A DNA stretch of 32,796 nucleotides from Oscillospiraceae bacterium (GTDB taxonomy: Bacteria > Bacillota > Clostridia > Oscillospirales > Oscillospiraceae): contig CACXJE010000034.1 of assembly GCA_902767915.1 (NCBI GenBank), forward strand, positions 1 to 32,796. Direction: 5' to 3'. A program made the translations under genes and the position numbers. Positions 8,220-15,216 of the stretch are shown piece after piece. Position 1 is the stretch's first letter. Every line of letters starts with the position of its first letter. The notes below the pieces were generated by a model. It was not told where the DNA came from, did not search any database, and saw only the letters and a program-made list of their open reading frames with translations.

Positions 8220-8272
8220 AAATACCTTCCTTTCTTCTATGGACGGACGGCGAATCGCCGCCGCTGCGATGG

Positions 8273-8473
8273 GCAATTGAGAATTGAGAATTGACAATTG
8301 AGAATTTATTGTGTTTTGCAAATAGCAATTTGCAAAACTCCGCAATTATTCATTCTTCATTATTCACGATTCACTGAATCGAACCCCTCCACCATGCTTC
8401 GCATGGTCCCCCTCCCCTAAAGCCTTCGGCGTTAGGGGAGGTTTGGCGGAACCCTGGTGCCTGGTGCCTGTTG
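8273..8473. repeat. Compound intergenic repeat block: heptamers, hairpins and palindromes
   Basis: From left to right: TGAGAAT-type heptamers (8273-8307); an 11-bp hairpin GTTTTGCAAAT/ATTTGCAAAAC (8313-8338); inverted heptamers, reading TGAATAA and TGAAGAA on the other strand (8345-8381); ACCATG-CTTCG-CATGGT (8391-8407); CCTCCCCTAA...TTAGGGGAGG (8411-8441); and CCTGGTG/CCTGTTG heptamers (8453-8473) abutting the stop of the flavin reductase gene. The block lies inside the operon between two co-directional genes, so it may attenuate or process the transcript. No gene is visible in it. Confidence 0.75.
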
Positions 8474-8474
8474 C

Positions 8475-9401
8475 CTATTTCTTCGCCTTTTCCTTGGCGC
8501 GTTTGTCGTTGATGATCTTCATATGCTCCGCGGTGACCAGCTCCACGCCGTTTTCCTTGGCCCAGGACACGCAGCCCTTCAAAACCACCGGCAGGAAGAC
8601 CCGGGGCACCCCCAGAATGGTCTCCAGGGCGTCGTCGGTGAACTTCACCTTGTCGTCCACCCGGTCCGCGGCATAGCGGACGGAATCCAGAGAGGCCTTT
8701 CGGACCTGCAGCAGCTCCGCCCGCATCCGGCGCTTGCGGTGGAACCAGAAGTTCTTGGAGTCCCGGTAGCCGTAGTCCACCGGCAGGGGCGGGAAGTCCC
8801 GGGCCTCAACGCCCCGGATAATGGCGTCGCTGTACTGCTTCTTCATCAGGATCCGGTCCACCCGCAGGATGAAGTGGGCGCCGAATTTGCTGGTGATGCC
8901 GTTGAAATCGTGATAGGGAGGCTCGTAGCCGCTGAGCGCTCCGGGCTGGTCCTTGTCCGCCCCGTCCAGCTCCCGCATCCAGGTGCACTCAATGGCCTGG
9001 ATGGCGTCGGTGAGCACCTGGGGCCGCGTTTCCCCGGTCTGCTCCTGGATCTGGCTCTGCTCCAGCCGGAACTTGCATTTCGGCATTTTATCAGAGGGCT
9101 TGTCGCCGGGCCAGGAGAGCTTCACCGCCTCCTTGAAGCTGGCGGGCTTGTCGTCGATGAAGTTGATGGCGCATTTCCCGTTGCGCAGGATGTTCTGGGC
9201 TGTGTTGGAGGAATTGCGGCAGCACAGCAGCATGGCGTAGTAGTCCTTGCCCGCCACATAGTAGGGCTGTACCAGGGAATAGGGTCCCAGGGTGGTGGAG
9301 CCGTCCTCGCATAGGGTGCTGATGATGACGGTGGGCATGGGGAAGAACAGGGACGTCTGATAGAAGTTGTCTACGATGCGTAAATTTTCAAAACTGCTCA
9401 T
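8475..9401 (-). CDS. Flavin reductase-like protein fused to a PCP_red (protochlorophyllide reductase C-terminal) domain
   Basis: A 308-residue fusion. Residues about 10-215 look like the flavin reductase/flavoredoxin split-barrel fold that binds FMN (PMPTVIISTLCEDGSTTLGPYSL, LCCRNSSNTAQNILRNGKCAINFI). The C-terminal 60 residues (KFTDDALETILGVPRVFLPV ... ENGVELVTAEHMKIIND) resemble the PCP_red domain at the C-terminus of light-independent protochlorophyllide reductase subunit B, also found in some unrelated redox proteins. The ATG at 9401 overlaps the TetR stop by four bases and follows AAGGAG. It probably supplies reduced flavin or transfers electrons to the other operon enzymes. It ends in heptamer repeats. 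The flavin reductase call is firm; PCP_red is from recognition of the motif only. Confidence 0.8.
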   Translation of the reverse strand: MSSFENLRIVDNFYQTSLFFPMPTVIISTLCEDGSTTLGPYSLVQPYYVAGKDYYAMLLCCRNSSNTAQNILRNGKCAINFIDDKPASFKEAVKLSWPGDKPSDKMPKCKFRLEQSQIQEQTGETRPQVLTDAIQAIECTWMRELDGADKDQPGALSGYEPPYHDFNGITSKFGAHFILRVDRILMKKQYSDAIIRGVEARDFPPLPVDYGYRDSKNFWFHRKRRMRAELLQVRKASLDSVRYAADRVDDKVKFTDDALETILGVPRVFLPVVLKGCVSWAKENGVELVTAEHMKIINDKRAKEKAKK

Positions 9402-9925
9402 GTGGGTTCTCCTTCCTTTGCTATCAGTTTTTCCATCATTTCATAGATCCGCCCGAAGGGGACCCCGGAAACCGTCCAGGTCAGCAGGGCCTCCGCCAGA
9501 AAATCGGCCTTGAAGCCGTCCGGGCTGGGGGCAAAGGGCGCGATGAAGGCGGCCAGCTGCTCCCGCAGCTGCAGGTGCCGGGAAACCAGCACCCCGGCGG
9601 CGGCTTTGGCGGCCTCCGGGTCGGAAAAGAGGGCGGCGTGCTTTCTTGTGAAGGCCGAAAGCTCCTCATAGATGGTCCGCAGACAGGCCTCCGGGCTGTC
9701 CCGGCTGCCGGCCTCCATAGCGGCAAGGCTCTGCCGCCAGTCCCGGGCCACATAGGCCGCGATCATCTCCTCCTTGGAGGAGAAATAGTTGTAGACCGTG
9801 CCCGCCGCAATGCCGCAGGCCCCCGCCACGGACCGGATCGTGGTTTTTCCGTAGCCCCGGTCGGCAATCTGTCTCCCGGCCTCCGTCAACAGCTGCTCGG
9901 GTATATTTTCAATCCGTTTGGGCAT
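9398..9925 (-). CDS. TetR/AcrR family transcriptional regulator of the reductase operon
   Basis: A 175-residue regulator with a typical N-terminal TetR helix-turn-helix (residues about 10-55: TIRSVAGACGIAAGTVYNYF then SSKEEM) and a helical ligand-binding C-terminal domain. The ATG at 9925 has GGAGG 7 nt upstream, within the end of the hydrolase gene. It is co-transcribed behind the hydrolase and ahead of the flavin reductase. The palindrome ATGAAC-AC-GTTCAT over the operon's -10 box (10781-10794) is the likely binding site, so the protein would repress its own operon until a ligand, perhaps the pathway substrate, binds. Confidence 0.9.
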   Translation of the reverse strand: MPKRIENIPEQLLTEAGRQIADRGYGKTTIRSVAGACGIAAGTVYNYFSSKEEMIAAYVARDWRQSLAAMEAGSRDSPEACLRTIYEELSAFTRKHAALFSDPEAAKAAAGVLVSRHLQLREQLAAFIAPFAPSPDGFKADFLAEALLTWTVSGVPFGRIYEMMEKLIAKEGEPT

Positions 9926-9927
9926 GC

Positions 9928-10711
9928 TTATGCCTCCTCTCCCCGCAGCAGGGCCAGAATGGCCGCCGCTGTCCGGTGGATCTGCTGCGCGGCGGTGATT
10001 GTGGGCGTTCCGTCTCTCCGCTGGGGGCCGTACATGCCGAAGCCCGCGTGACAGCCGCCCTCGATCACCAGCTCCCGGGCATCCCCGGGCAAATTGCTCC
10101 GGTTCCGGGCATAGGCCTTCCGGTTCAGGACTCCGTCCTCGCTGCCGTAGGCAGAGAGCACCCGCAGGCCGCTGCCCGACAGGTCCTTCCGGCTGTAGGC
10201 CGCCAGCAAAATCAGTCCGTCAAAGTCCGTGCTGTGCTCGGCCGCATAGTCCGCCGCCATGACGCCCCCCAGGGAATGGCCCCCCAGATACCAGTGCCGG
10301 ACCTCCGGATAGGCCTCCCGGATCCCGTCGGCGGCGTCGGGGTCAAAAATCGCCAGATGACAGGGCATTTCGCAGAGCACGCAGAACACCCCCTCCGAGG
10401 CCAGCTCCCGCATCAGCGGCACATAGGCCTCCTGGGCCACCTTGCCGCCGGGATAGAAAATCAGACCCCACTCCTCCCGGCCGGTGCCGAAGGTCAGATC
10501 CCCGTTTTCCAGCCGGTACTCCTCCACAGAATAGTCCGCCGAGAAGGCCGCGATCGCCGCCTCATCGGCGGGATAATACGTGGTCAGATACCAGGCGCAG
10601 AGCCCCGCTAAAAGGGCCAGGATCAGAAGGGGGATCAGGATCCGCAGCCGCAGCTTCCGTTTTCGTCCTTCCTTCGGCTGCGCTTCTGGTTTCTTCTTTG
10701 CCGTGGCCCAT
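9928..10711 (-). CDS. Membrane-anchored alpha/beta-hydrolase (start region apparently frameshifted)
   Basis: An alpha/beta-hydrolase with an N-terminal membrane anchor (KLRLRILIPLLILALLAG) and an exported catalytic domain. The nucleophile elbow is GGHSLGG, the acid is probably in GSEDGVL, and the histidine in GGCHAGFGMYG. It resembles the Abhydrolase_5 group. First gene of the operon. The body has no in-frame ATG after the promoter except one lying on the transcription start. The well-placed AGAGGAAGGAGGA-ATG at 10711 is one base out of frame: it reads ATGGGCC, and removing one G of 10707-10709 gives ATG GCC ACG GCA AAG, which joins the body as MATAKKKPEAQ. So this is either a real one-base insertion inactivating the gene or a sequencing error. 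Confidence 0.75.
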
Positions 10712-10780
10712 TCCTCCTTCCTCTGACGGCGGGACCCCGGCAGCCCCGGGGGCAGCCGGGAGGTCCCGTCAAATCTTTTT

Positions 10781-10821
10781 ATGAACACGTTCATTTTACT
10801 CCGGTTTCCGCCGCTTGTCAA
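10781..10821 (-). promoter_or_regulatory. Operon promoter with TetR-type operator on the -10 box
   Basis: On the minus strand TTGACA (10821-10816), 17 nt, TAAAAT (10798-10793): a near-consensus promoter. The inverted repeat ATGAAC-AC-GTTCAT (10781-10794) touches the -10 and covers the start site, a classic repressor position. The leader downstream (about 10724-10769) can fold into a GC-rich hairpin with arms GGGAC/GTCCC and CCCGGC/GCCGGG. Confidence 0.75.
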
Positions 10822-10906
10822 GCACCCGCCCGGACAGAACCTGTGTCTTTTGAATCGTATTCCGTGTCCCTGAAAAAGTTTCATGCTCAGGAGCAGCGCA
10901 GACAGA

Positions 10907-10943
10907 AAAACGCCCCTGAAATTCTGCATTTCAGGGGCGTTTT
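10907..10943 (-). terminator. Rho-independent terminator of pta (usable on both strands)
   Basis: A perfect 15-bp stem AAAACGCCCCTGAAA / TTTCAGGGGCGTTTT with a 7-nt loop begins 30 nt after the pta stop. On the minus strand it ends in TTTTTC; on the plus strand in TTTTA. Confidence 0.85.
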
Positions 10944-10972
10944 ATGATTACCTTGGCCGCTGCCGGAGGAAA

Positions 10973-11983
10973 TTATGCCAGGGCGGCGGTGATGATGGCC
11001 ATCTTGTAGACCTCGTCGGCGTTGCAGCCGCGGGACAGGTCGTTGATGGGGGCGTTCAGGCCCTGGAGAATGGGGCCGTAGGCCGCGAAGCCGCCCAGAC
11101 GCTGGGCGATCTTATAGCCGATGTTGCCGGCCTCGATGTTGGGGAAGATGAAGGTGTTGGCATAGCCCGCGACCTTGCTGCCGGGGAACTTCAGCTGGCC
11201 AACCGTGGGAGACACGGCGGCGTCAAACTGCATCTCGCCGTCGATGGCCAGGTCGGGCGCCAGCTCCTTGGCCTTGGCGGTGGCGGCCTGGCTCAGCGCC
11301 ACGGTGCCGCCCTTGCCGGAGCCCTTGGTGGAGAAGCTCAGCACGGCAACCTTGGGGTCGATGCCGAAGACCTTGGCGGTCTTGGCGGTCTCGATGGCCA
11401 CCTCAGCCAGCTTTTCGGCGGCAGTGAAGGTCACATTGCCTTCCTTGTCCACGGTGTCCTGATAGTCGATGTTGATGGCGCAGTCGCCCATGGCCAGCAG
11501 CTCCTGGCCGTCCTTGCCCTCCCGGGCCATGATGAAGCAGGAGGAGACCAGATGGGCGCCCTTGCGGGTCTTGACCAGCTGCAGCGCGGGACGGACGGTA
11601 TCTGCGGTGGAGTAGGTGGCGCCGCCCAGCAGGGAGTCGGCATAGCCCATCTTCACCAGCATGGTGCCGAAGTAGTTGCCCTTCAGCAGGTTGGCGCGGC
11701 AGTCCTCGGGGCTCATCTTGCCCTTGCGGAGCTCGACCATGGTCTCCACCATCTTCTCCATGTCGGGATAGGTGGCGGGGTCGATGATCTCCAGGCCTTC
11801 GATGTCAAAACCGCACTCGGCGGCCTTGGCCTTGACAACATCCACGCTGCCGATCAGGATCGGGGTGAGGAAGCCGCCCTCCTTCAGCTTGGCAGCAGCC
11901 TCCAGAATCCGGGCGTCATGGCCTTCGGTGAAGACGATCTTACGGGGCGTTTCCTTGAGCTTATTGATGAGAATATCAAACAT
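10973..11983 (-). CDS. pta: Phosphate acetyltransferase
   Basis: Converts acetyl-CoA and phosphate to acetyl phosphate and CoA (EC 2.3.1.8), the step before acetate kinase in fermentative ATP formation. The 336-residue length is that of the short Pta form. Typical segments are KIVFTEGHDARILEAAAKL at the N-terminus, MGYADSLLGGATYSTADTVRPALQ, SFSTKGSGKGG, DGEMQFDAAVSP and, near the C-terminus, NTFIFPNIEAGNIGYKIAQR with GPILQGLNAPINDLSRG. The ATG at 11983 follows AGGAGG. The gene has a consensus promoter, its own terminator, and no ackA next to it. It is highly expressed in most clostridia, which fits the perfect promoter. Confidence 0.97.
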   Translation of the reverse strand: MFDILINKLKETPRKIVFTEGHDARILEAAAKLKEGGFLTPILIGSVDVVKAKAAECGFDIEGLEIIDPATYPDMEKMVETMVELRKGKMSPEDCRANLLKGNYFGTMLVKMGYADSLLGGATYSTADTVRPALQLVKTRKGAHLVSSCFIMAREGKDGQELLAMGDCAINIDYQDTVDKEGNVTFTAAEKLAEVAIETAKTAKVFGIDPKVAVLSFSTKGSGKGGTVALSQAATAKAKELAPDLAIDGEMQFDAAVSPTVGQLKFPGSKVAGYANTFIFPNIEAGNIGYKIAQRLGGFAAYGPILQGLNAPINDLSRGCNADEVYKMAIITAALA

Positions 11984-12021
11984 GATGGTACCTCCTGCGG
12001 TCCAAAAATTTAAGCGTCCTT

Positions 12022-12050
12022 ATTATATACCCAATGCCTGGAAATGTCAA
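12022..12050 (-). promoter_or_regulatory. Consensus promoter of pta
   Basis: Minus strand TTGACA (12050-12045), 17-nt spacer, TATAAT (12027-12022): both boxes perfect. The start site falls about 30 nt upstream of the pta ATG. Confidence 0.85.
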
Positions 12051-12065
12051 TTGTTTCGATTGTTC

Positions 12066-12094
12066 TTGCGCTTTGGGTCGAACTGTGTTATACT
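12066..12094 (+). promoter_or_regulatory. Promoter of the MATE transporter gene
   Basis: TTGCGC (12066-12071), 17 nt, TATACT (12089-12094), about 33 nt ahead of the MATE ATG and back to back with the pta promoter. Confidence 0.65.
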
Positions 12095-12127
12095 GTTGCG
12101 GTGATTTTTCTTTTGCCGGAGTAGATT

Positions 12128-13525
12128 ATGGATAAAAACCTCAAAGAAAACAAAATGGGCGTGATGCCCGTGGGCAAGCTGATGATCAATATGTCCCTGC
12201 CCATGGTGATCTCCATGCTGATCCAGGCCCTCTACAACGTGGTGGACAGCATCTTCGTGGCCCGGATCGAGGGCCAGACCTCCGCCGCCGGCGTCAACAA
12301 CGCCCTGACCGCCGTGGGACTCGCCTTCCCGGTTCAGCTGCTGATGCTGTCGGTGGCCATCGGCACCGCCGTGGGCATGAACTCCCTGATGTCCCGCCGT
12401 CTGGGGGAAAAGCGCTTCGAGGAGGCCAACGCCGCCGCCTCCAACGGCCTGTTTCTGGAATTCGTCTCCGCCCTGGTGTTCCTGGTGCTGGGGCTGACGG
12501 TGATCGGGCCCTTCTTCCGGCTGTTCCAGGTGGACGACAAGCTCTATCCCCTCTGCGTCAGCTATCTGCGGATCTGCATGGTCTTCGGTCTGGGTCTGTT
12601 CATCCACCTGGGCTTCGACCGGATTTTGCAGTCCATGGGCAAAACCACCCTCTCCATGGCGGCCCAGACCGCCGGCGCTCTGACCAACATCCTCTTTGAC
12701 CCGATCCTGATCTTCGGCTGGTTCGGCCTGCCCAAGCTGGGCGTCGCCGGCGCCGCCATCGCCACGGTCATGGGCCAATGGGTCAGCATGGTCATCGCCA
12801 TGCTGCTGGTGGTCCGGGGTCAGCACGAGGTGAAGGTCAGCTTCCGGGGCTTCCGGCCCAGCGGGCGCTCCATCAAGGAGATCTACCGGGTGGGCGCCCC
12901 CTCCATCGTGATGCAGGGCATCGGCTCCATTATGAATTCCGGCATGAACTTCGTGCTCTCCAACTTCCTGACCGACGGCATGGGCGTGGCCATTATGAAC
13001 ATCTACTACAAGATGCAGTCCATCATCTTCATGCCCATGTTCGGCATCACCAACGCCTCCATGTCCATCCTGGCCTACAACTTCGGCGCCCGGAACTACC
13101 AGCGGCTGACCGCAGTCTGGCGGAAGACCCTGGCGGCCTGCGTGATCATTATGACGCTGGGCTTCCTTTGCTTCCAGATCTTCCCCCGGGCCATCGTCTC
13201 GGTATTCGACACCGAGGGCGTGCTCTCCGCGGCGGGCATAAAGGCCTTCCGGACCATCTCGATCCACTTCCCCATCGCCGCGGTCTGCATCACCATCGGC
13301 ACCCTGTTCCAGGCAACGGGGCGGGGCTTCTACAGCATGATCGTGTCTCTGATGCGGCAGCTGGTGGTGCTGCTGCCCGCCGCGGCCATCCTGGCCCTGG
13401 TGACCCGGAACCTGGACGCGGTCTGGTGGGCCTTCCTGATTGCGGAATGTACCTCCCTGGCGGTGAGCCTGATCTGCCTGCGAAGGCTGCAGCGGAACGA
13501 GCTGGCCTCCATCCGTCCTCAATAA
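12128..13525 (+). CDS. MATE family multidrug/Na+ antiporter
   Basis: A 465-residue integral membrane protein with about twelve hydrophobic segments in two related halves, the usual size of MATE exporters. The N-terminal signature is SLPMVISMLIQALYNVVDSI followed by FVARI; MGKTTLSMAAQTAGALTNIL and DPILIFGWFG precede the midpoint, and FQATGRG lies in the second half. Such proteins expel cationic drugs or metabolites in exchange for Na+ or H+. The start at 12128 has GGAG 7 nt upstream. It is transcribed alone, divergent from pta, and ends at a strong hairpin. The exported compound cannot be told from sequence. Confidence 0.93.
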   Translation: MDKNLKENKMGVMPVGKLMINMSLPMVISMLIQALYNVVDSIFVARIEGQTSAAGVNNALTAVGLAFPVQLLMLSVAIGTAVGMNSLMSRRLGEKRFEEANAAASNGLFLEFVSALVFLVLGLTVIGPFFRLFQVDDKLYPLCVSYLRICMVFGLGLFIHLGFDRILQSMGKTTLSMAAQTAGALTNILFDPILIFGWFGLPKLGVAGAAIATVMGQWVSMVIAMLLVVRGQHEVKVSFRGFRPSGRSIKEIYRVGAPSIVMQGIGSIMNSGMNFVLSNFLTDGMGVAIMNIYYKMQSIIFMPMFGITNASMSILAYNFGARNYQRLTAVWRKTLAACVIIMTLGFLCFQIFPRAIVSVFDTEGVLSAAGIKAFRTISIHFPIAAVCITIGTLFQATGRGFYSMIVSLMRQLVVLLPAAAILALVTRNLDAVWWAFLIAECTSLAVSLICLRRLQRNELASIRPQ

Positions 13526-13533
13526 GCTCCGAA

Positions 13534-13582
13534 CCCCCGGCACCGGCGAAGCTGACTTCGCCGCTGCCGGGGGCTGCTTTTC
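13534..13582 (+). terminator. Rho-independent terminator of the MATE gene
   Basis: A 17-bp stem with one mismatch (13534-13550 / 13557-13573, CCCCCGGCA.../...TGCCGGGGG), a 6-nt loop and TTTT downstream (13578-13581), 8 nt after the stop. Confidence 0.85.
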
Positions 13583-13639
13583 ATGCGAAACGCCGATAGA
13601 GCTGCTTGTGTGAGGGAATTCTTTTTCGGCAGAAGCATC

Positions 13640-13960
13640 GGATGAAAGCAGGGCAGTTAATGAATGCTGGTCATGCCTGCCGGCGGCCTGACTTTCTGCT
13701 TGCACAGAAAGTCAGCAAAGATGCACCAGAGGGAGGGAAGATTCAGAATCTCTCCCCTCCCTCTGGACTCTGCGTGAGGATGCCAGTTCCGCAGCTTAGC
13801 CGCGCAACTGGCAATAAAAACTCGCAGCCCACCGGGCTGCTCTGCCTCATTCAAACTGGTCAAGGAGTGGTCTCCTTGACAATTCTCCCCGCATCGGGTC
13901 GTATCTGCCTCTGTCGTTCCCGTTCTCGTTTCGATTCCTTCCCCGGGACTCGACACCGGC
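13640..13960. repeat. Multi-hairpin intergenic element
   Basis: Five hairpins in tandem: CTGACTTTCTG/CAGAAAGTCAG (13688-13715), CCAGAGGGAGGG/CCCTCCCTCTGG (13726-13766), TGCCAGTT/AACTGGCA (13781-13813), GCAGCCC/GGGCTGC (13824-13840) and GTCAAGGAG/CTCCTTGAC (13859-13880), then a simple CGAGAACGGGAACGACAG-like stretch. Such density of stems without a credible gene suggests a dispersed non-coding repeat or structured RNA. The 102-codon minus-strand frame across it follows the stems and is not believed. Boundaries are approximate. The right part supplies the 3' end of the neighbouring hydrolase gene. Confidence 0.6.
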
Positions 13961-14575
13961 TGCATATTTTTCTATTGTTTCCGTTTCCCGGATCCATCGG
14001 TCCAGAAAGGCCATCTGTTCTTCCGTGTGGAACCAATGCGCGCCGCCCTCCATCACCGTCAGCCGGGCAGGATGGGTCTCCGCGAAGGCCGCCACCGTTT
14101 CATAGGCGGTCAGGTTGTCCTTGCTGCCGTACAGGATCTCGGTGGGGACGTTCCAGGAAAGCGGATGGTTCCGGACTCTGCACAGGTAGTCCCAGGACAG
14201 ATCTTCTCCGAAGGCGGTGGGGATCAGGCCCCTTGCCTCCAGCTCCGGCTCCGTGACTCCCGCCCAGCCCATCATGTCCCGGATCAGCCGTTCCAGATCT
14301 ACGATGGGCGAAATGAACCAGGCCCTTTGGAGCATTCCGTCGATCCCGGCCCACATGGAGAAGCAGGCCCCGATGCTGTTGGCGACCAGGGTGATGCGGG
14401 CATACTCGGCCCGCAGCCCCTCCACCGCTGCCCGGATCTCCGGTCCGGCCTCCCAGGGAGTCGCCGCCCGATAGGCCAGGCCCAGCACCCTGCAGTCGGG
14501 AAACAGGGCCTTGTAGTGTGCGCTTTCCTCGGGACTGCCGCCCTTGCCGTGGATGTACAATACCAGGTTCTCCAT
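13847..14575 (-). CDS. Small alpha/beta-hydrolase with a repeat-derived C-terminal tail
   Basis: A cytoplasmic serine hydrolase of about 242 residues. It opens with ENLVLYIHGKGGSPEESAHY (oxyanion HGKGG), the nucleophile is in VANSIGACFS, the acid in YGSKDNLTAYE and the histidine in GGAHWFH. Substrate unknown. The natural protein seems to end near DRWIRETE; the next forty-odd residues (basic and Arg/Asn/Gly-rich, RGRNRNENGNDRGRYD, ending LLDQFE) are encoded by the hairpin element, so the element has replaced the original stop. The ATG at 14575 is chosen for homology; a GTG at 14587 with GAGG upstream is the alternative. Confidence 0.8.
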   Translation of the reverse strand: MENLVLYIHGKGGSPEESAHYKALFPDCRVLGLAYRAATPWEAGPEIRAAVEGLRAEYARITLVANSIGACFSMWAGIDGMLQRAWFISPIVDLERLIRDMMGWAGVTEPELEARGLIPTAFGEDLSWDYLCRVRNHPLSWNVPTEILYGSKDNLTAYETVAAFAETHPARLTVMEGGAHWFHTEEQMAFLDRWIRETETIEKYAAGVESRGRNRNENGNDRGRYDPMRGELSRRPLLDQFE

Positions 14576-14690
14576 GCTTTCACACACTCCGTATCCTCTG
14601 TTTTTCAGCTGAAAGCCCGGACGGTACCCGTTCCGGGAAGGCTCTCGATCATCGGCTTATCCCCGGTGAAAGGAATCAAGCCGGGATTTG

Positions 14691-15191
14691 TCACAGGCTT
14701 TTTTCTGACAGCAGAATCGTGCCCTCTTCCTGCTCCACCTCTTTGATCACAGAAAAACCGTTTTTTGCCCAGAAGTGATTGGACTGTGGGTTTTCTTTGT
14801 CGATCCCCAGGAGAACACGCTCCATGCCCGTTTCTTTCAGATACAGGCACAGCTCCTGAATGATATAAGTCCCGATCTGACGGCCCTGAAGCGGTCGGCT
14901 CATCATAAAGAAACCGATAAAGGCCGTTTCATTGTCGGGATACCCGTCGATCAAGTCCATGACTGCGACCAGATTATTTTCCTCATAATACCCGACATAG
15001 TACTTGGCTTCCGTGGGAGTATTCGGCGGCGTGATATGCAGGTCACGGAGAATCAGCTCTCTGGACGGCTGTTTGCCGCAATAGCGATAATACTGCTCGT
15101 TCTGCAAGCAGAAAGCCAGTATTTCATCTGCGTCGGAATCGCTCATATACCGGACGTTGTACTGCGTGCTGAATTTTGAAAGATCGAACAT
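14691..15191 (-). CDS. GNAT family N-acetyltransferase
   Basis: A 166-residue acetyl-CoA-dependent acetyltransferase. The acetyl-CoA loop is RPLQGRQIGTYIIQELCLYL, followed by the beta-strand MERVLLGID and NPQSNHFWAKNGF, a typical motif B. The start at 15191 has GGAGG 7 nt upstream; an in-frame upstream start lacks this. Target unknown. It is the last of a run of minus-strand genes starting at the PAP2 gene. Confidence 0.9.
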   Translation of the reverse strand: MFDLSKFSTQYNVRYMSDSDADEILAFCLQNEQYYRYCGKQPSRELILRDLHITPPNTPTEAKYYVGYYEENNLVAVMDLIDGYPDNETAFIGFFMMSRPLQGRQIGTYIIQELCLYLKETGMERVLLGIDKENPQSNHFWAKNGFSVIKEVEQEEGTILLSEKSL

Positions 15192-15216
15192 CGCTTTTCC
15201 TCCGATCATCCTTTTT

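Noticed and set aside
13534-13582. Hairpin considered as a riboswitch or attachment site
   Set aside because: Position right after a stop codon and the T-tract fit an ordinary terminator.
12047-13705. A 552-codon frame opposite the MATE gene
   Set aside because: His/Gln/Gly-rich antisense frame of a certain membrane protein gene, running through its terminator.
13657-13965. A 102-codon frame across the hairpin element
   Set aside because: It follows perfect inverted repeats, matches no family and has no start signal; a structured non-coding repeat explains it better.
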